Source: a virus. Taken from it: 31,178 bases of DNA. The translations under genes were made by a program, and so were the position numbers. Below the pieces are notes generated by a model. The model made no database searches and was not told the origin of the DNA. It saw only the letters and a program-made list of their open reading frames with translations. This document shows, piece by piece, positions 18,501-27,241 of the stretch. The DNA lies in IMG/VR virus record IMGVR_UViG_3300035184_000889, positions 1 through 31,178 of that record, one strand, 5' to 3'. How positions within the stretch are numbered: position 1 is the first letter of the stretch; the number at the start of each line of letters is the position of its first letter.

Positions 18501-21500
18501 ACGTTCTTCTTAACCCATACGATCACAAGTACTATAAACGTAAAACTACTGGTTCAAGTGCAAAGGAATCCGCAAACACTATCAAATTTGATTATACGAT
18601 GTGGACTCTGATTTCACAACCAAAGACACGAGAGTTCGGGTACCGGGTTCATGGGTATGATGACTTCAATCCTGTATTCTTTTCTATGGATTGGGATAAG
18701 ACATCAGGACAAAAAGTTTGGAAAACTGACGGCGATCCTGCGAACCTTAAAACTTGGACTGGTGGAGAATATTACAGACAAGATAGTTATGTAATGTTCA
18801 ACAGTAAACCTTATGTATCATTGATTAATCATACTGCCGCTACAACATTCGACGATGATAAAGATAATTGGAAGCTACTGTCGGAGTGGCCTCGTATTAA
18901 CCAAGTTGAAGCATATGGTTATAAAGAAACATTGCCAGACCAAATCAAAACATATAATTATGGTGATATACTAAGCACACGTGATCAGGTTGCACACTTG
19001 ATGGTCGGATATCAAGACTACCTTAATGCAGTTGGTTGGGATTTCACTGATACTGACGTAGACAATAATGTTGTTGATTTTGGAAAACTATTAGAAAAGT
19101 TCTTAGACTGGAGTGCAGAAACACATCAGCCAGGTGATTTCATTACATTAACTCCGATATTATTTAGTGGTGCGTTCGAAACTCCATATGGTGTAGCAAC
19201 TATAGGTAAAGAAACAAATAAAAACTTTTATCGTGTAGTTGACGAAGCTGGCAGACAGATCCCAACTACAGAAATTGAATTTAATTCTGCTAATGGTAAG
19301 ATAACTTGGGAAAGTACACTTCCTATCTACGGTATCAAGATTGATATAGCAGATATAGAACAGGCGTTCGTGGTTGATAGAGTAGACAGTTACGGTGATG
19401 TAATATATGATCCATTGTCACATAACAGAAACTTACGTATGATGGTTGATTGCAATAGAACAGCAGATTGGGACGGCACGTTAGCAGCAGATGGATACAT
19501 AGTGTCAAATAATGAACTTGTTCCTAACTTAGAAACTATGGTTAGTGAAACACAGTTCTATAGAGATACAATAGTAGATCAAAGTTTAAAGAATATTAAT
19601 ATGTTGAAATCAAGTCAAATTGGATATTCACCTAGAACATATCTGGCTAATCATGGGGTAGAACGTGAATCTCAGTTAGAATTCTATAAAGGCTTCCTAG
19701 CAAATAAGTCAACTGTCGGCAGTATTAATAAAATTATAAACTTCAACTCTAACTTTAATGACATTAAACATAATGATGTCTGGGCAATTAAACTATCTGA
19801 CTATGGTACACTTGATAACAACTTGTCAGTATCATCGGTTATCAACACCGATGACATTATTAGTGACCCACATGTAGTTACCTTTGATGCTGATAAAAAG
19901 TTTACTAGTCTAACTAACAAAAAAAGAGTTGCGATTAAAACTTCTGGGTATGTTGATCCAGCAGATGTTAATTATGTAGTAACAGATCCAGATGCACTAA
20001 ATTCATCAGAGTTGTCGTATTTTGAGGGCGATCTTGCTTGGGTTAGATTTGATCCAGTGCGTGAGTGGGATGTTAAACGGCTTAGTGAAATAGCAGAAAT
20101 ATTTTTTGTAAGCGAAACGGGAGATGGGCAACTTAAGGTTGCACTTACAAATGAAATTGAAACTGGCAAGCTTGCGTATTTAAAGATTGTTAATATCAAT
20201 ATTGATCCTATAATTGAAGGAAACTACTATTTCGTTGAAGAAGATTCATATGAGTTGAATGGAAGTGAGATTTATGAATACTTAGTATTCGATCAATCTT
20301 TCGAACCTCTTATTGTTGAGATTGATACTACTACAGACAATTCAGTTTATGTACCGACATCATCTGATATTGGAGTTGAAGCGATTGGATTGATTTCTAA
20401 CCCAGTGTTTGCAGATGGTGACACACTTATCATTGATAATGAAGTTTTTGTTTACGCAATTGGTTCAGGCAGTGTGTCATCTGGTATTACAATCGGCGGC
20501 GAAACTGCTACATCTGACCCTATTGTCAGTGAAGGCGAACAAGTAAGAATTGTGGTATACGGAACTGATGGTATTATCGCAAATGCTAATACACTTGTAA
20601 CTTTTAGTGGCAACAATGCAACCGCAGATACCACAGTCATAAGTGTCGAAGGAGACAAAATCGATATCGATGGTGTAACAGTAACTATTGATTATAGTGC
20701 AACACAAAGCATTAGAACAGTAAGTTCAGCAACGATAGACGATGATATCACAACTGGGTTTATATTAGAATTAGATTCAGATGGTGGAAGTAATGATACT
20801 GTGACTGTAGAAGATATTGTAGTCGTTGGCACAATTGCAAATCCCACAATAACTGAAACTAAGTCTATTCGAATTCAGGGAGTTTTCATTACGCTTGATA
20901 CACCATCGCCCAAGCCAGCTGATGTAACTGAAACATTCACAGCCACAGCAGCGCAGACAGATTTTACTATTGCGCAAGCATTATCAGTTACTACTTACAG
21001 TGTAGGCACCGTGACAGTTGATAGCGTGGCAACTACAGATTATACAGTAGTGGGACAAATACTTACATTGAATTCCCCTGCACTGGTGGGCGGAGAAACT
21101 TTAGAACTTACACTAACTCATGCTGATATGATATTAGAAACTCAAGGCATCGTTGATAAAATTAATGCAAGTGGCGTTGGTGCTACAGCCTCAATTAACA
21201 TATCAAATACTATTGAAATATCAAGTACATCTGCAACTCTTGATATGTCAGGTGATGCATTGCTAGATATTGGCATGTCATCAAATAGTATATTTGTAAG
21301 TAAACTTGGAAATCTAGCAGATGAATTGAATGCATTATCATACATAGATTCTTATATTGCGGGAGGTGTACTAGTTATAGAAACCGACAATAATACTCTC
21401 ACACTGTCGGGTACCGCGTTTAACAGTCTAGGATTCCCATCAAACACGTTTGAACAGAATTCTAATCCAACAGCAGCTAGTATATCACAGCAAATAAATG

Positions 21501-24500
21501 CTATGCTTATTCCGAATGTAACGGCAACAGTTACGCTAGGTAAGCTAAAGATTAAATCAAGTGCGCCTTCATTAACTGTTGCAGAAAATAGTACTACTCC
21601 AGACTCAATGTTACGTCTTGGGTTTGCAGTATCGTCTGTTACTGTGACTTCAGTTGATAGCATAGTAGCTGATTTGAATTCTGCATTAGATGATGTTTCT
21701 AATACAATAGCTGACCAAACACTGAACAATAGACAGATTGTCATCACAAGTGGAGAAAGCATTATAACTATTAGTGACGTAACTGGCAACGCTTGGAGTG
21801 ACATGGGTATTTCTTCTGGTACGTATATTAATAATACATCATTAAGTACGACAGCAGCAGAATTTAGAGAACAGATAAATGCTCAATCAGATATTGTAGA
21901 AGTTAACATATCAAGTGATGGCAGAATGATATTCACAAATTCTAATACTGAAATGTCATTCACGGGAACAATACAAACAGTTCTTGATACAATCGGACTG
22001 TCACCGAATTATACAAGTGTGACCAGCAACGCAGACTTCAAAATCATGCGTTGGAAAACTGTACGCTTCACTCCTAACTTTAATGGCACAGATTTCGATG
22101 AGTTCTATACTGCGCTTGGATTAAACGATGAGAGTTTAGTGTGGGCAGATGAATACTCAAATTATGGTTGGGCAGTTCTACAACGAAATTCAGTTGGTGT
22201 TTTAGCTATTACTAGTAGACAAGCACCACAAGTTGATACTGATTATATAAGTCGTGTTGTTGCTACTTCTGGTGACACTTTTTACGATTATCAATTGTTT
22301 GATCCTATAAACTTTAAAATGGCAGGTTCTATTACTAAAGATATTGATTATGTAGATTTTAATGACCCAGCAAAATATGACATTGCGCTGAATAATGATC
22401 TATGGTTGTCTCAGAATCTAGGTACAATTTGGTGGGACACGAACTTAGCCAGATACTATCGCTATAACGATATCGGTGATGCGAACGGAAATATAAACAT
22501 AACTTATGCCAAACGTTTCTGGGGAAAAATTGTTCCTGGTTCCGAGATAGTAGTTAAGCAATGGGTATCAAGTGAGGTACTAGCGGATGATGTGACAAGT
22601 TTTAATACTGAAATTTATTTTGATAGTATAAGAAACAAGCTGGTAACCAAATATTATTATTGGACTAGTGTAGGCGCTGAAGCGCGATATTCAAAAGACT
22701 TATCAATTGAAGAAATATCAATGATGATTGCTTCTCCTACTACTATCAATAAGTTCTTTCCAGTAGACAATGATACTATTATCATTTCTAATAATGCTAA
22801 TATCACTACAGAAAAAACAGTTACATATTCTATTGATTATAGAGTAGACAAAAATCGTGAAGTACACCACTCTGATTGGGAACTAGTTTCACGTTCATCA
22901 ACTGTTGCGTTGGATAATACATTCTTAGTAGATTTCAAAAATTCAATTGCAAATAGCACTGTTATACAACATGAACAGTTCAGTGTACAAGCAAATCAAA
23001 TCACTGCATCTGGTACAGTATTTTCATATTATTGGATAGGCGCTAACTCCTTAACGAACAACGATATAGTTATATCTGTTAATAATAACATCGTGCCTGC
23101 CAATAACTTCTACATCAACGTTGATGAGGTTACTATAACCAATACTCTTATACTAGCAGGTGACGTAATACGAGTATACCAGTTATCAGAATATGACAGT
23201 TGGTTCACTGATATTAATGGTGCAAGAGATAACTTTGCGAGTGTACTACATAATGTGTTGAATAAACGTATGCTTATGACAGACTACCCACAGTATGCAG
23301 ATTATATCACATTAGATCATGGTATTTTTAATTCTGCAAACTGGTATTATTCTGATGAGTACCAAACTATCGAAAGTTTTGATTATATATCACGTACTCG
23401 TGATATAGATATGATTTCACTTTATGAAAGCGGAGTAACTTCGTTTAAAGTGGAACTTACTGAAGCAGATGAATACTACTTCCCAGTTAACAACGAAATA
23501 CGATTGGTTCATAAAACTGACGCAGTATTGGATTTAGATTTCAATACAGAATTAACACAGAACCAAATTAGTGTACAATTACATGAGTTAATGAATATGT
23601 TGTATGCTTATGCAGACGTATCAGATATTAAGAATATATTCTTTGATATGATTGAATATATGTATACTGAGAGATCACATCCTGAGTGGATATTCAAAAC
23701 TAGTTATATAGATTTGACTATGTTTAATAAGCCATTGCGACAGTATGCGATTTATCAACGAGATTCGTATCAAGATACGATTGACTATGTGACCGAAACA
23801 AAACCGTATCACGTAAAAATACGTAAGACAGATCGTATATATCCTAAGGATGAAATCGCAGATTTAAACACGACCGCATTACATGAGATGCTAATTACCA
23901 AAGACTTTGGTAATCATAGTAGATTTGAACTTAATGGAATAGATGGCGGATCTTCATTTTCAAATACTTGGACAGATGATCCACTTCAAAGTGAAATAGA
24001 CCTGTATAATCCATTATCTGAAGGAACATATCAAGCTGGTACGTTCCTACGTAACGACATCGAATACACTGCAAGCGCAAACGGATTTGACACTGGTCCC
24101 TTCCATGCACACCTACGTGATGCGGCGGTTGTAACAGTTGACACATTCACAGATGATACACTATCTACACTTGACAAGAAAGAGTTTTACGTGTATGATA
24201 ACTTTGGGCGCGGTCATCATATACCAGTTAAAGACACTGGTACTATCGCATCATTTGATGGGGACATCTTAACTGTAGATCAAGCTTCTAAGTTCAAGTC
24301 TGCAAAAAGTAACACCGTAAGATTGATTGCAGTAGAAAATACGGCTGGCAATATAGAGTTTATGCTATATAATTCCAAATCTACGAATAAGTTGAGTATT
24401 TCTGAACGAGCAGTGTACACTGGTGTAGCTTCTGACTTTGAAGTCGGAGCAACGGTATATGTACTTGGTTCACCTGATCAGATTTATTCACATGAGGATG

Positions 24501-24505
24501 CATAA
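15566..24505 (+). CDS. 7: Giant baseplate wedge/virion structural protein at the gp7 position
   Basis: A 2979-aa protein starting two bases after the gp6 stop. It is assigned to gp7 by gene order and by resemblance at its ends to large marine T4-like structural proteins: N-terminal NKIYDFLPAHLRNSELESIF, KFANWTMYYWVNTGFF; C-terminal MIEYMYTERSHPEWIFKTSY and VTETKPYHVKIRKTDRIYP. T4 gp7 is 1032 aa. Internal expansions include four copies of a small beta module (residues about 305-357, 551-602, 1789-1852, 2471-2542; pattern V.V.NG....DY......I.F......GD.I.V) and five hook-IN-like repeats at about 1850-2150. Numerous Trp/Tyr-rich blocks elsewhere suggest further beta domains. It is a peripheral wedge protein and possible surface adhesin. 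The naming as gp7 is less certain than its structural role. Confidence 0.68.
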   Translation: MANKIYDFLPAHLRNSELESIFDVTLERVFSKGNVRKEKAFIGRKEKGIYSDKDVYLSFPEHLYQRDNYGLEPVFSNTEVGDNVFYDDLLNAMFNKGMLTNDHRRLFNSKSNTVNLPIDADKFANWTMYYWVNTGFFANGNQESDNKHYVTIEKATTGNWWSNNNAWYHYDDIREFITSANQNLIEQAKRPIIEFDDALSLSADSTAKDLADANWEQPKFNADDGNAYSIFEYVTSAAYPMDYELGFAPKLKAGDLQSEYVFIIDVPNDVKYQFTGAIDKSMYTVCNFNYRNLRHEVGAGIFSRIELTQSAIGINDIDVYVDGIKQIGNYTYDDTDNVIEFNDIADGYVYVDYATTDAVVTDGDYVWQRVNPAIEYNIDNEYHNLKELTYSTIYEHMVRMIETTDGLTGEPNGDNNFRLIGDNTDKTRFNDLGSILVRNSIDIKKAYFAITRNDYDPIKSTEFLSTAYNNFKNKFITVVRDILSDTGSVTKTTTEILEQAISEISLAKRESISVFDGTMMINSGEKLSHYIVGNAEIIVGSRFQPIPDAMIVSIILTENLSVYLNGVLQLNKIDYNINGSEIEFVEYTAQIGDVIELRYYEKLANTFVPPSSSKLDINALYIPRVVTDSEYHPDVEMILGHDGSLVPAWNDRTDEILLEFETMIFNRLSVTSTDNTIKFHNYGMYRDASEEYSVAEKKYTQYPFFKKWMIRNNIDNLYNDTFDPDDWKTWNYRSINESSPGHWRGIMEYVYGTDNPVAAPWVTIGLSQKPDGFDAYGTDYTQVSFWENIKTAFSKDWPVPVTSNGQIETINNLFFSGSITTSEVTLMDQDWEFGDGSPVELAWRRSSEYAFAQFLLMMLTKPFEVIDNYSVQIDHIISYFNAREGFNSEKITAQREQYEFKLGSKLGGYVNNFKLLSENSGLSNSRYTDIPRDNYDLFVHAGEPNRSESFSAIVIEKVSVDKDYPTYDRLETATYSAGDVLLNPYDHKYYKRKTTGSSAKESANTIKFDYTMWTLISQPKTREFGYRVHGYDDFNPVFFSMDWDKTSGQKVWKTDGDPANLKTWTGGEYYRQDSYVMFNSKPYVSLINHTAATTFDDDKDNWKLLSEWPRINQVEAYGYKETLPDQIKTYNYGDILSTRDQVAHLMVGYQDYLNAVGWDFTDTDVDNNVVDFGKLLEKFLDWSAETHQPGDFITLTPILFSGAFETPYGVATIGKETNKNFYRVVDEAGRQIPTTEIEFNSANGKITWESTLPIYGIKIDIADIEQAFVVDRVDSYGDVIYDPLSHNRNLRMMVDCNRTADWDGTLAADGYIVSNNELVPNLETMVSETQFYRDTIVDQSLKNINMLKSSQIGYSPRTYLANHGVERESQLEFYKGFLANKSTVGSINKIINFNSNFNDIKHNDVWAIKLSDYGTLDNNLSVSSVINTDDIISDPHVVTFDADKKFTSLTNKKRVAIKTSGYVDPADVNYVVTDPDALNSSELSYFEGDLAWVRFDPVREWDVKRLSEIAEIFFVSETGDGQLKVALTNEIETGKLAYLKIVNINIDPIIEGNYYFVEEDSYELNGSEIYEYLVFDQSFEPLIVEIDTTTDNSVYVPTSSDIGVEAIGLISNPVFADGDTLIIDNEVFVYAIGSGSVSSGITIGGETATSDPIVSEGEQVRIVVYGTDGIIANANTLVTFSGNNATADTTVISVEGDKIDIDGVTVTIDYSATQSIRTVSSATIDDDITTGFILELDSDGGSNDTVTVEDIVVVGTIANPTITETKSIRIQGVFITLDTPSPKPADVTETFTATAAQTDFTIAQALSVTTYSVGTVTVDSVATTDYTVVGQILTLNSPALVGGETLELTLTHADMILETQGIVDKINASGVGATASINISNTIEISSTSATLDMSGDALLDIGMSSNSIFVSKLGNLADELNALSYIDSYIAGGVLVIETDNNTLTLSGTAFNSLGFPSNTFEQNSNPTAASISQQINAMLIPNVTATVTLGKLKIKSSAPSLTVAENSTTPDSMLRLGFAVSSVTVTSVDSIVADLNSALDDVSNTIADQTLNNRQIVITSGESIITISDVTGNAWSDMGISSGTYINNTSLSTTAAEFREQINAQSDIVEVNISSDGRMIFTNSNTEMSFTGTIQTVLDTIGLSPNYTSVTSNADFKIMRWKTVRFTPNFNGTDFDEFYTALGLNDESLVWADEYSNYGWAVLQRNSVGVLAITSRQAPQVDTDYISRVVATSGDTFYDYQLFDPINFKMAGSITKDIDYVDFNDPAKYDIALNNDLWLSQNLGTIWWDTNLARYYRYNDIGDANGNINITYAKRFWGKIVPGSEIVVKQWVSSEVLADDVTSFNTEIYFDSIRNKLVTKYYYWTSVGAEARYSKDLSIEEISMMIASPTTINKFFPVDNDTIIISNNANITTEKTVTYSIDYRVDKNREVHHSDWELVSRSSTVALDNTFLVDFKNSIANSTVIQHEQFSVQANQITASGTVFSYYWIGANSLTNNDIVISVNNNIVPANNFYINVDEVTITNTLILAGDVIRVYQLSEYDSWFTDINGARDNFASVLHNVLNKRMLMTDYPQYADYITLDHGIFNSANWYYSDEYQTIESFDYISRTRDIDMISLYESGVTSFKVELTEADEYYFPVNNEIRLVHKTDAVLDLDFNTELTQNQISVQLHELMNMLYAYADVSDIKNIFFDMIEYMYTERSHPEWIFKTSYIDLTMFNKPLRQYAIYQRDSYQDTIDYVTETKPYHVKIRKTDRIYPKDEIADLNTTALHEMLITKDFGNHSRFELNGIDGGSSFSNTWTDDPLQSEIDLYNPLSEGTYQAGTFLRNDIEYTASANGFDTGPFHAHLRDAAVVTVDTFTDDTLSTLDKKEFYVYDNFGRGHHIPVKDTGTIASFDGDILTVDQASKFKSAKSNTVRLIAVENTAGNIEFMLYNSKSTNKLSISERAVYTGVASDFEVGATVYVLGSPDQIYSHEDA
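21125..22015 (+). repeat. Five tandem hook-IN-like protein repeats inside the gp7-position protein
   Basis: Five units each contain [I/L]-N-[A/S] at residues 1866, 1921, 1977, 2037 and 2104, then a strand of the form G.L.I.S, and end in an L/I/M-G-aliphatic turn (IGMSSN, LGFPSN, LGFAVS, MGISSG, IGLSPN). Spacing is 55, 56, 60 and 67 residues. The repeats have diverged at DNA level. The pattern resembles the flagellin/FliD hook IN motif; this is recognised by eye, not by a profile search. Confidence 0.65.
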
Positions 24506-24515
24506 GAAATGAACT

Positions 24516-24525
24516 ATTGCGCAAT
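24516..24525. other. Perfect 10-bp palindrome beside a late promoter
   Basis: ATTGCGCAAT lies two bases upstream of the GATAAATA box at 24528. It could be a binding site or part of a short hairpin, or may be chance; no second copy was noticed. Confidence 0.3.
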
Positions 24526-24527
24526 TT

Positions 24528-24535
24528 GATAAATA
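24528..24535 (+). promoter_or_regulatory. T4-type late promoter
   Basis: GATAAATA lies in the 60-base gap after the giant wedge gene, 30 bases before the next start. Unlike the two other late promoters it lacks GTTCGTA 18 bases upstream. Confidence 0.65.
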
Positions 24536-24565
24536 TACTTAGTATTTAAAAGAAGAGAGATATGA

Positions 24566-25228
24566 ATGTTTAACGAGAATATTGAATCACAAATCATCGG
24601 CACCCTTAAAATCTTTGATAAAGATAGTGGCGAAGTACTTGTGCAAAAGAGAAATGCTATTCACCCCGGCAACATGGCCTATGTACTTGCGAGTGCGTTA
24701 GCTGGAAAGCCTGTATCGGTAAACGCGAACGGTAGCTCTCCATACATTGGATGGATGGCGTTTGGTAACGGCGGTAGTAACTCTACCACAACACTATCAT
24801 ATCGATCACCTCGAGTTTTTAGTGTATATGATAATCTACCAATTACATCTAGTAATTCGAGACTTTATGCTAAAACGTACCAACAACGAACAACAAACAC
24901 TGTCTATTACCCAGGCGAAGACATGGGAGACAGTGAAATTGTTCCAGATTTCACCTCTAAAATAAAATTTAGTGTAGAAATAGATAAGACTCAGTATGCA
25001 GCTATGAACAGTGCAGCAATTCCAGAGAATGATTCTCTTGTCGCACCGGTATTTACAATTGATGAAATCGGACTATTGTCCGGAAATCTACTTGCGGATA
25101 CTAATGATTGGTCTGATCTTGATGAAGACAAAACGTTGATGCTTACGCATGTAACATTTCATCCTGTGTTAATATCAGCAAACAGAACTATTGTAATTGA
25201 TTATACAGTTACGATACAAATAAACTAA
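24566..25228 (+). CDS. Virion structural protein (baseplate or fibre associated)
   Basis: A 220-aa protein behind its own late promoter with AGAAGAGAGA five bases before ATG. I recognise no named family with confidence. The sequence is beta-rich: GTLKIFDKDSGEVLVQKRNA, an IGWMAFGNGGS turn, then VFTIDEIGLLSG, and a closing LMLTHVTFHPVLISANRTIV followed by a final strand. The combination of a 'FGNGG' turn, 'DEIGL' and 'LTHV.FHPV..S.NR' is familiar from phage tail and baseplate accessory proteins. It stands where T4 has gp8, but no similarity to gp8 was seen. There is no membrane segment or signal peptide. It is probably a host-distal tail component because it lies between the wedge and fibre genes. 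Confidence 0.55.
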   Translation: MFNENIESQIIGTLKIFDKDSGEVLVQKRNAIHPGNMAYVLASALAGKPVSVNANGSSPYIGWMAFGNGGSNSTTTLSYRSPRVFSVYDNLPITSSNSRLYAKTYQQRTTNTVYYPGEDMGDSEIVPDFTSKIKFSVEIDKTQYAAMNSAAIPENDSLVAPVFTIDEIGLLSGNLLADTNDWSDLDEDKTLMLTHVTFHPVLISANRTIVIDYTVTIQIN

Positions 25229-25261
25229 AAAGTCGGTAAAAGAGAATCCGGAAAATCTTTT

Positions 25262-25273
25262 TTAATCGATTAA
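25262..25273. other. Perfect 12-bp palindrome in the leader of the first fibre-type gene
   Basis: TTAATCGATTAA, preceded by a run of six T (25258-25263), lies in the 96-base gap 25229-25324. The gap also holds an AGGAG site (25311-25315) for the next gene. A weak AAAAGA/TCTTTT pairing upstream of the T run could act as a poor terminator, but the stem is AT-only and the loop is 12 bases. Confidence 0.25.
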
Positions 25274-25324
25274 GGCGAATAAACTTAAAAACTAAACGAC
25301 TAGTCAACTTAGGAGCAAAATAAA

Positions 25325-26242
25325 ATGGCTGTAGGAGATATCATTAACGCAAGCGATCCGTTTGCAAGCCTACGTAGCAAGATGGACACCATTCTAAACG
25401 GAACGGGTGTCGCAGGAGGTTACAACCAAGGTCACACAATTGCTGCAAACCCAAGTACAGGTGATACAATCGATGATGCGTATTTCGATTCACTGTTCTC
25501 GGCGGCAGCAAAGATTTCAAATTATTATAACATTACTAACCCATTCACGGCAGTAAACGCTGGTACGGTTATTGCATGGGCAGATTATGCAAGTGTTGCG
25601 GCAACATTTGAATCCGACATTAATACACGGTTTATCGCACCATGGAGTTATTCTTCAGGTTGGGATACAACAACTGCAACAGAAACAACACAAACTGTTG
25701 CCAACTGGAACGGTACACGAGATACAGTAACGAAAGTTGCGTTCGGTTCAGTTGCAAATATGGATGCATGGTTCGCTGCAGGCGGCGAATTACGGGTATC
25801 TATGTCACACAGTGACACATCACAAAATCAACAAGGTACTTCATGGGAACAGCTATGTGCAGAAGTAGGCACATATCGTATCTCATTACGTGCGACAGAC
25901 TCAACTAACATTGATACGTCAACACGTAAGAAGTATGATGACTTGACCACATCAAACGCATATATCAAACGTGAATATGCAAATGATGGGGATTATTCAA
26001 GTAACTATGCAGATATTTCAGCATACAAATCAGGGTCTGACATTTTTGTTACCACACGTCTTATAGACGCACACGTAGCACGTACAGGTTCTGGTTCTGG
26101 TTATGGTGGCGCATGGTCTTGGACTGGCGCAGATACAGTGCCAGGTACTTCAACTGTGAACGTTTCTTCATTGAAACTTTCAAATGCATCAGGTTCAGTT
26201 ACTTTAACTAACCCGACATACACCGTTACTAACACATTATAA
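25325..26242 (+). CDS. Tail/fibre-type structural protein, paralogue 1
   Basis: A 305-aa protein with AGGAG nine bases before ATG. The N-terminal third holds repeated short motifs of the type G.I..AS/A..F..L....(I) (GDIINASDPFASLRSKMDTI; GDTIDDAYFDSLFSAAAKIS) and a GYNQ turn. The middle carries FGSVANMDAWFAAGGELRVS (AGGELR at residues 152-157) followed by GTSWEQLCAEVGTYRISL, and the C-terminus is Ser/Thr/Gly-rich (SGSGYGGAWSWTGADTVPG). The next gene shows the same order, so the two are paralogues. Such AGGE-type modules occur in phage tail and distal-fibre proteins. A role in receptor contact is inferred from position after the wedge genes and from composition. Confidence 0.6.
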   Translation: MAVGDIINASDPFASLRSKMDTILNGTGVAGGYNQGHTIAANPSTGDTIDDAYFDSLFSAAAKISNYYNITNPFTAVNAGTVIAWADYASVAATFESDINTRFIAPWSYSSGWDTTTATETTQTVANWNGTRDTVTKVAFGSVANMDAWFAAGGELRVSMSHSDTSQNQQGTSWEQLCAEVGTYRISLRATDSTNIDTSTRKKYDDLTTSNAYIKREYANDGDYSSNYADISAYKSGSDIFVTTRLIDAHVARTGSGSGYGGAWSWTGADTVPGTSTVNVSSLKLSNASGSVTLTNPTYTVTNTL

Positions 26243-26263
26243 TAAACTGAAGGCGAATTAGAT

Positions 26264-27238
26264 ATGGCACCGCAAAGTTACTTCTTGGGAGGAAAAATCA
26301 GAGCATCTGATTTCAATGGTTTCGCTAATGATATTAACGAAATTGTTGGATTAGGGGCAGGTGATTCTGGTTATGGACAATCTCAACTATTAGTAACTCT
26401 TGTGACTGCTGGTTCTAAAGTGCGGGCATCAAATTGGAATGAACTTTTAAATTCAGTGACATTTGGAGCGCAACACCAAGGGACAACTATTTCAATACCA
26501 GCGGACACTAGTGATCCACTGTTTCCAGCACCGGGTAGAATAATTTCAATTATCCCAGTACTAGAAGCAGATATTGCTAGTGTCCGTGCTAACAAATTAG
26601 ATTATGATATCTCATTGATGGCAATTGAAACAAATAAAATATCTTCATCTAAGACATTTGTAGATCCTACGAGTACAGGTAATCATTGGGATAATACAAA
26701 TAACCCACAAACATACGAATTCAAAACAACGTTTGTTGACACAGATGCGATGCGTAACTTCTTCAATGCAGGCGGCGAAGTTCGTATATCCACAGAGTTG
26801 ACTGGATATGATGTCTCGCATGTGCAAAGTGATTCATGGGCAGATTTACTTACTGACATTGCAACAGTTAAGCTATCAAATAACTTAACTGAGAGTTCAG
26901 CAGGCGTTGGTACTCCTGGTACTGGTTTCACCTCAATGACAAGCACATACGCACTTGTATATACTAAAGGCGGGACTGGAGATTATGTACAGAACCAACT
27001 TAACGTATACGCAAAAACAAATGGTTCAGCTATTGATATCAAAGTAGAGTATAATGATGGTCACCAATCAGACACCGGTTCTTGGTCAAATGACGGCGGC
27101 GGCACTTGGACTGGAACCGATTATACTGAAGGTACACTTACAGTAACTATTGATCAACAACGTGCAGATGACAGTGATGTATCTGGATTGGGTGTTGTCA
27201 CTCCTACGCCGACTTATTCTCATATTTCCGAACTTTAA
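26264..27238 (+). CDS. Tail/fibre-type structural protein, paralogue 2
   Basis: A 324-aa protein starting 21 bases after paralogue 1 with an AAGGCG site. It repeats the same plan: N-terminal GGKIRASDFNGFANDINEIV and GSKVRASNWNELLNSVTFG around a GYGQ turn, then FVDTDAMRNFFNAGGEVRIS (AGGEVR at 169-174), DSWADLLTDIATVKLS, and a Gly/Ser/Trp-rich C-terminal part (DTGSWSNDGGGTWTGTDY). The nine bases AAGGCGAAT occur both just before this gene (26250-26258) and in the leader of paralogue 1 (25272-25280), consistent with duplication of the whole unit. Probably a distal tail or fibre component. It is the last gene before the sigma-70 promoter. Confidence 0.6.
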   Translation: MAPQSYFLGGKIRASDFNGFANDINEIVGLGAGDSGYGQSQLLVTLVTAGSKVRASNWNELLNSVTFGAQHQGTTISIPADTSDPLFPAPGRIISIIPVLEADIASVRANKLDYDISLMAIETNKISSSKTFVDPTSTGNHWDNTNNPQTYEFKTTFVDTDAMRNFFNAGGEVRISTELTGYDVSHVQSDSWADLLTDIATVKLSNNLTESSAGVGTPGTGFTSMTSTYALVYTKGGTGDYVQNQLNVYAKTNGSAIDIKVEYNDGHQSDTGSWSNDGGGTWTGTDYTEGTLTVTIDQQRADDSDVSGLGVVTPTPTYSHISEL

Positions 27239-27241
27239 TAC

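Noticed and set aside
21352-21804. Minus-strand open frame of 150 codons inside the repeat region
   Set aside because: Long only because the sense strand is a Ser/Thr/Val-rich repeat with few complementary stop codons; no start signals.
25237-25263. Possible intrinsic terminator after the 220-aa virion protein
   Set aside because: The stem AAAAGA/TCTTTT is AT-rich with a 12-base loop; too weak to call despite the following T-run.
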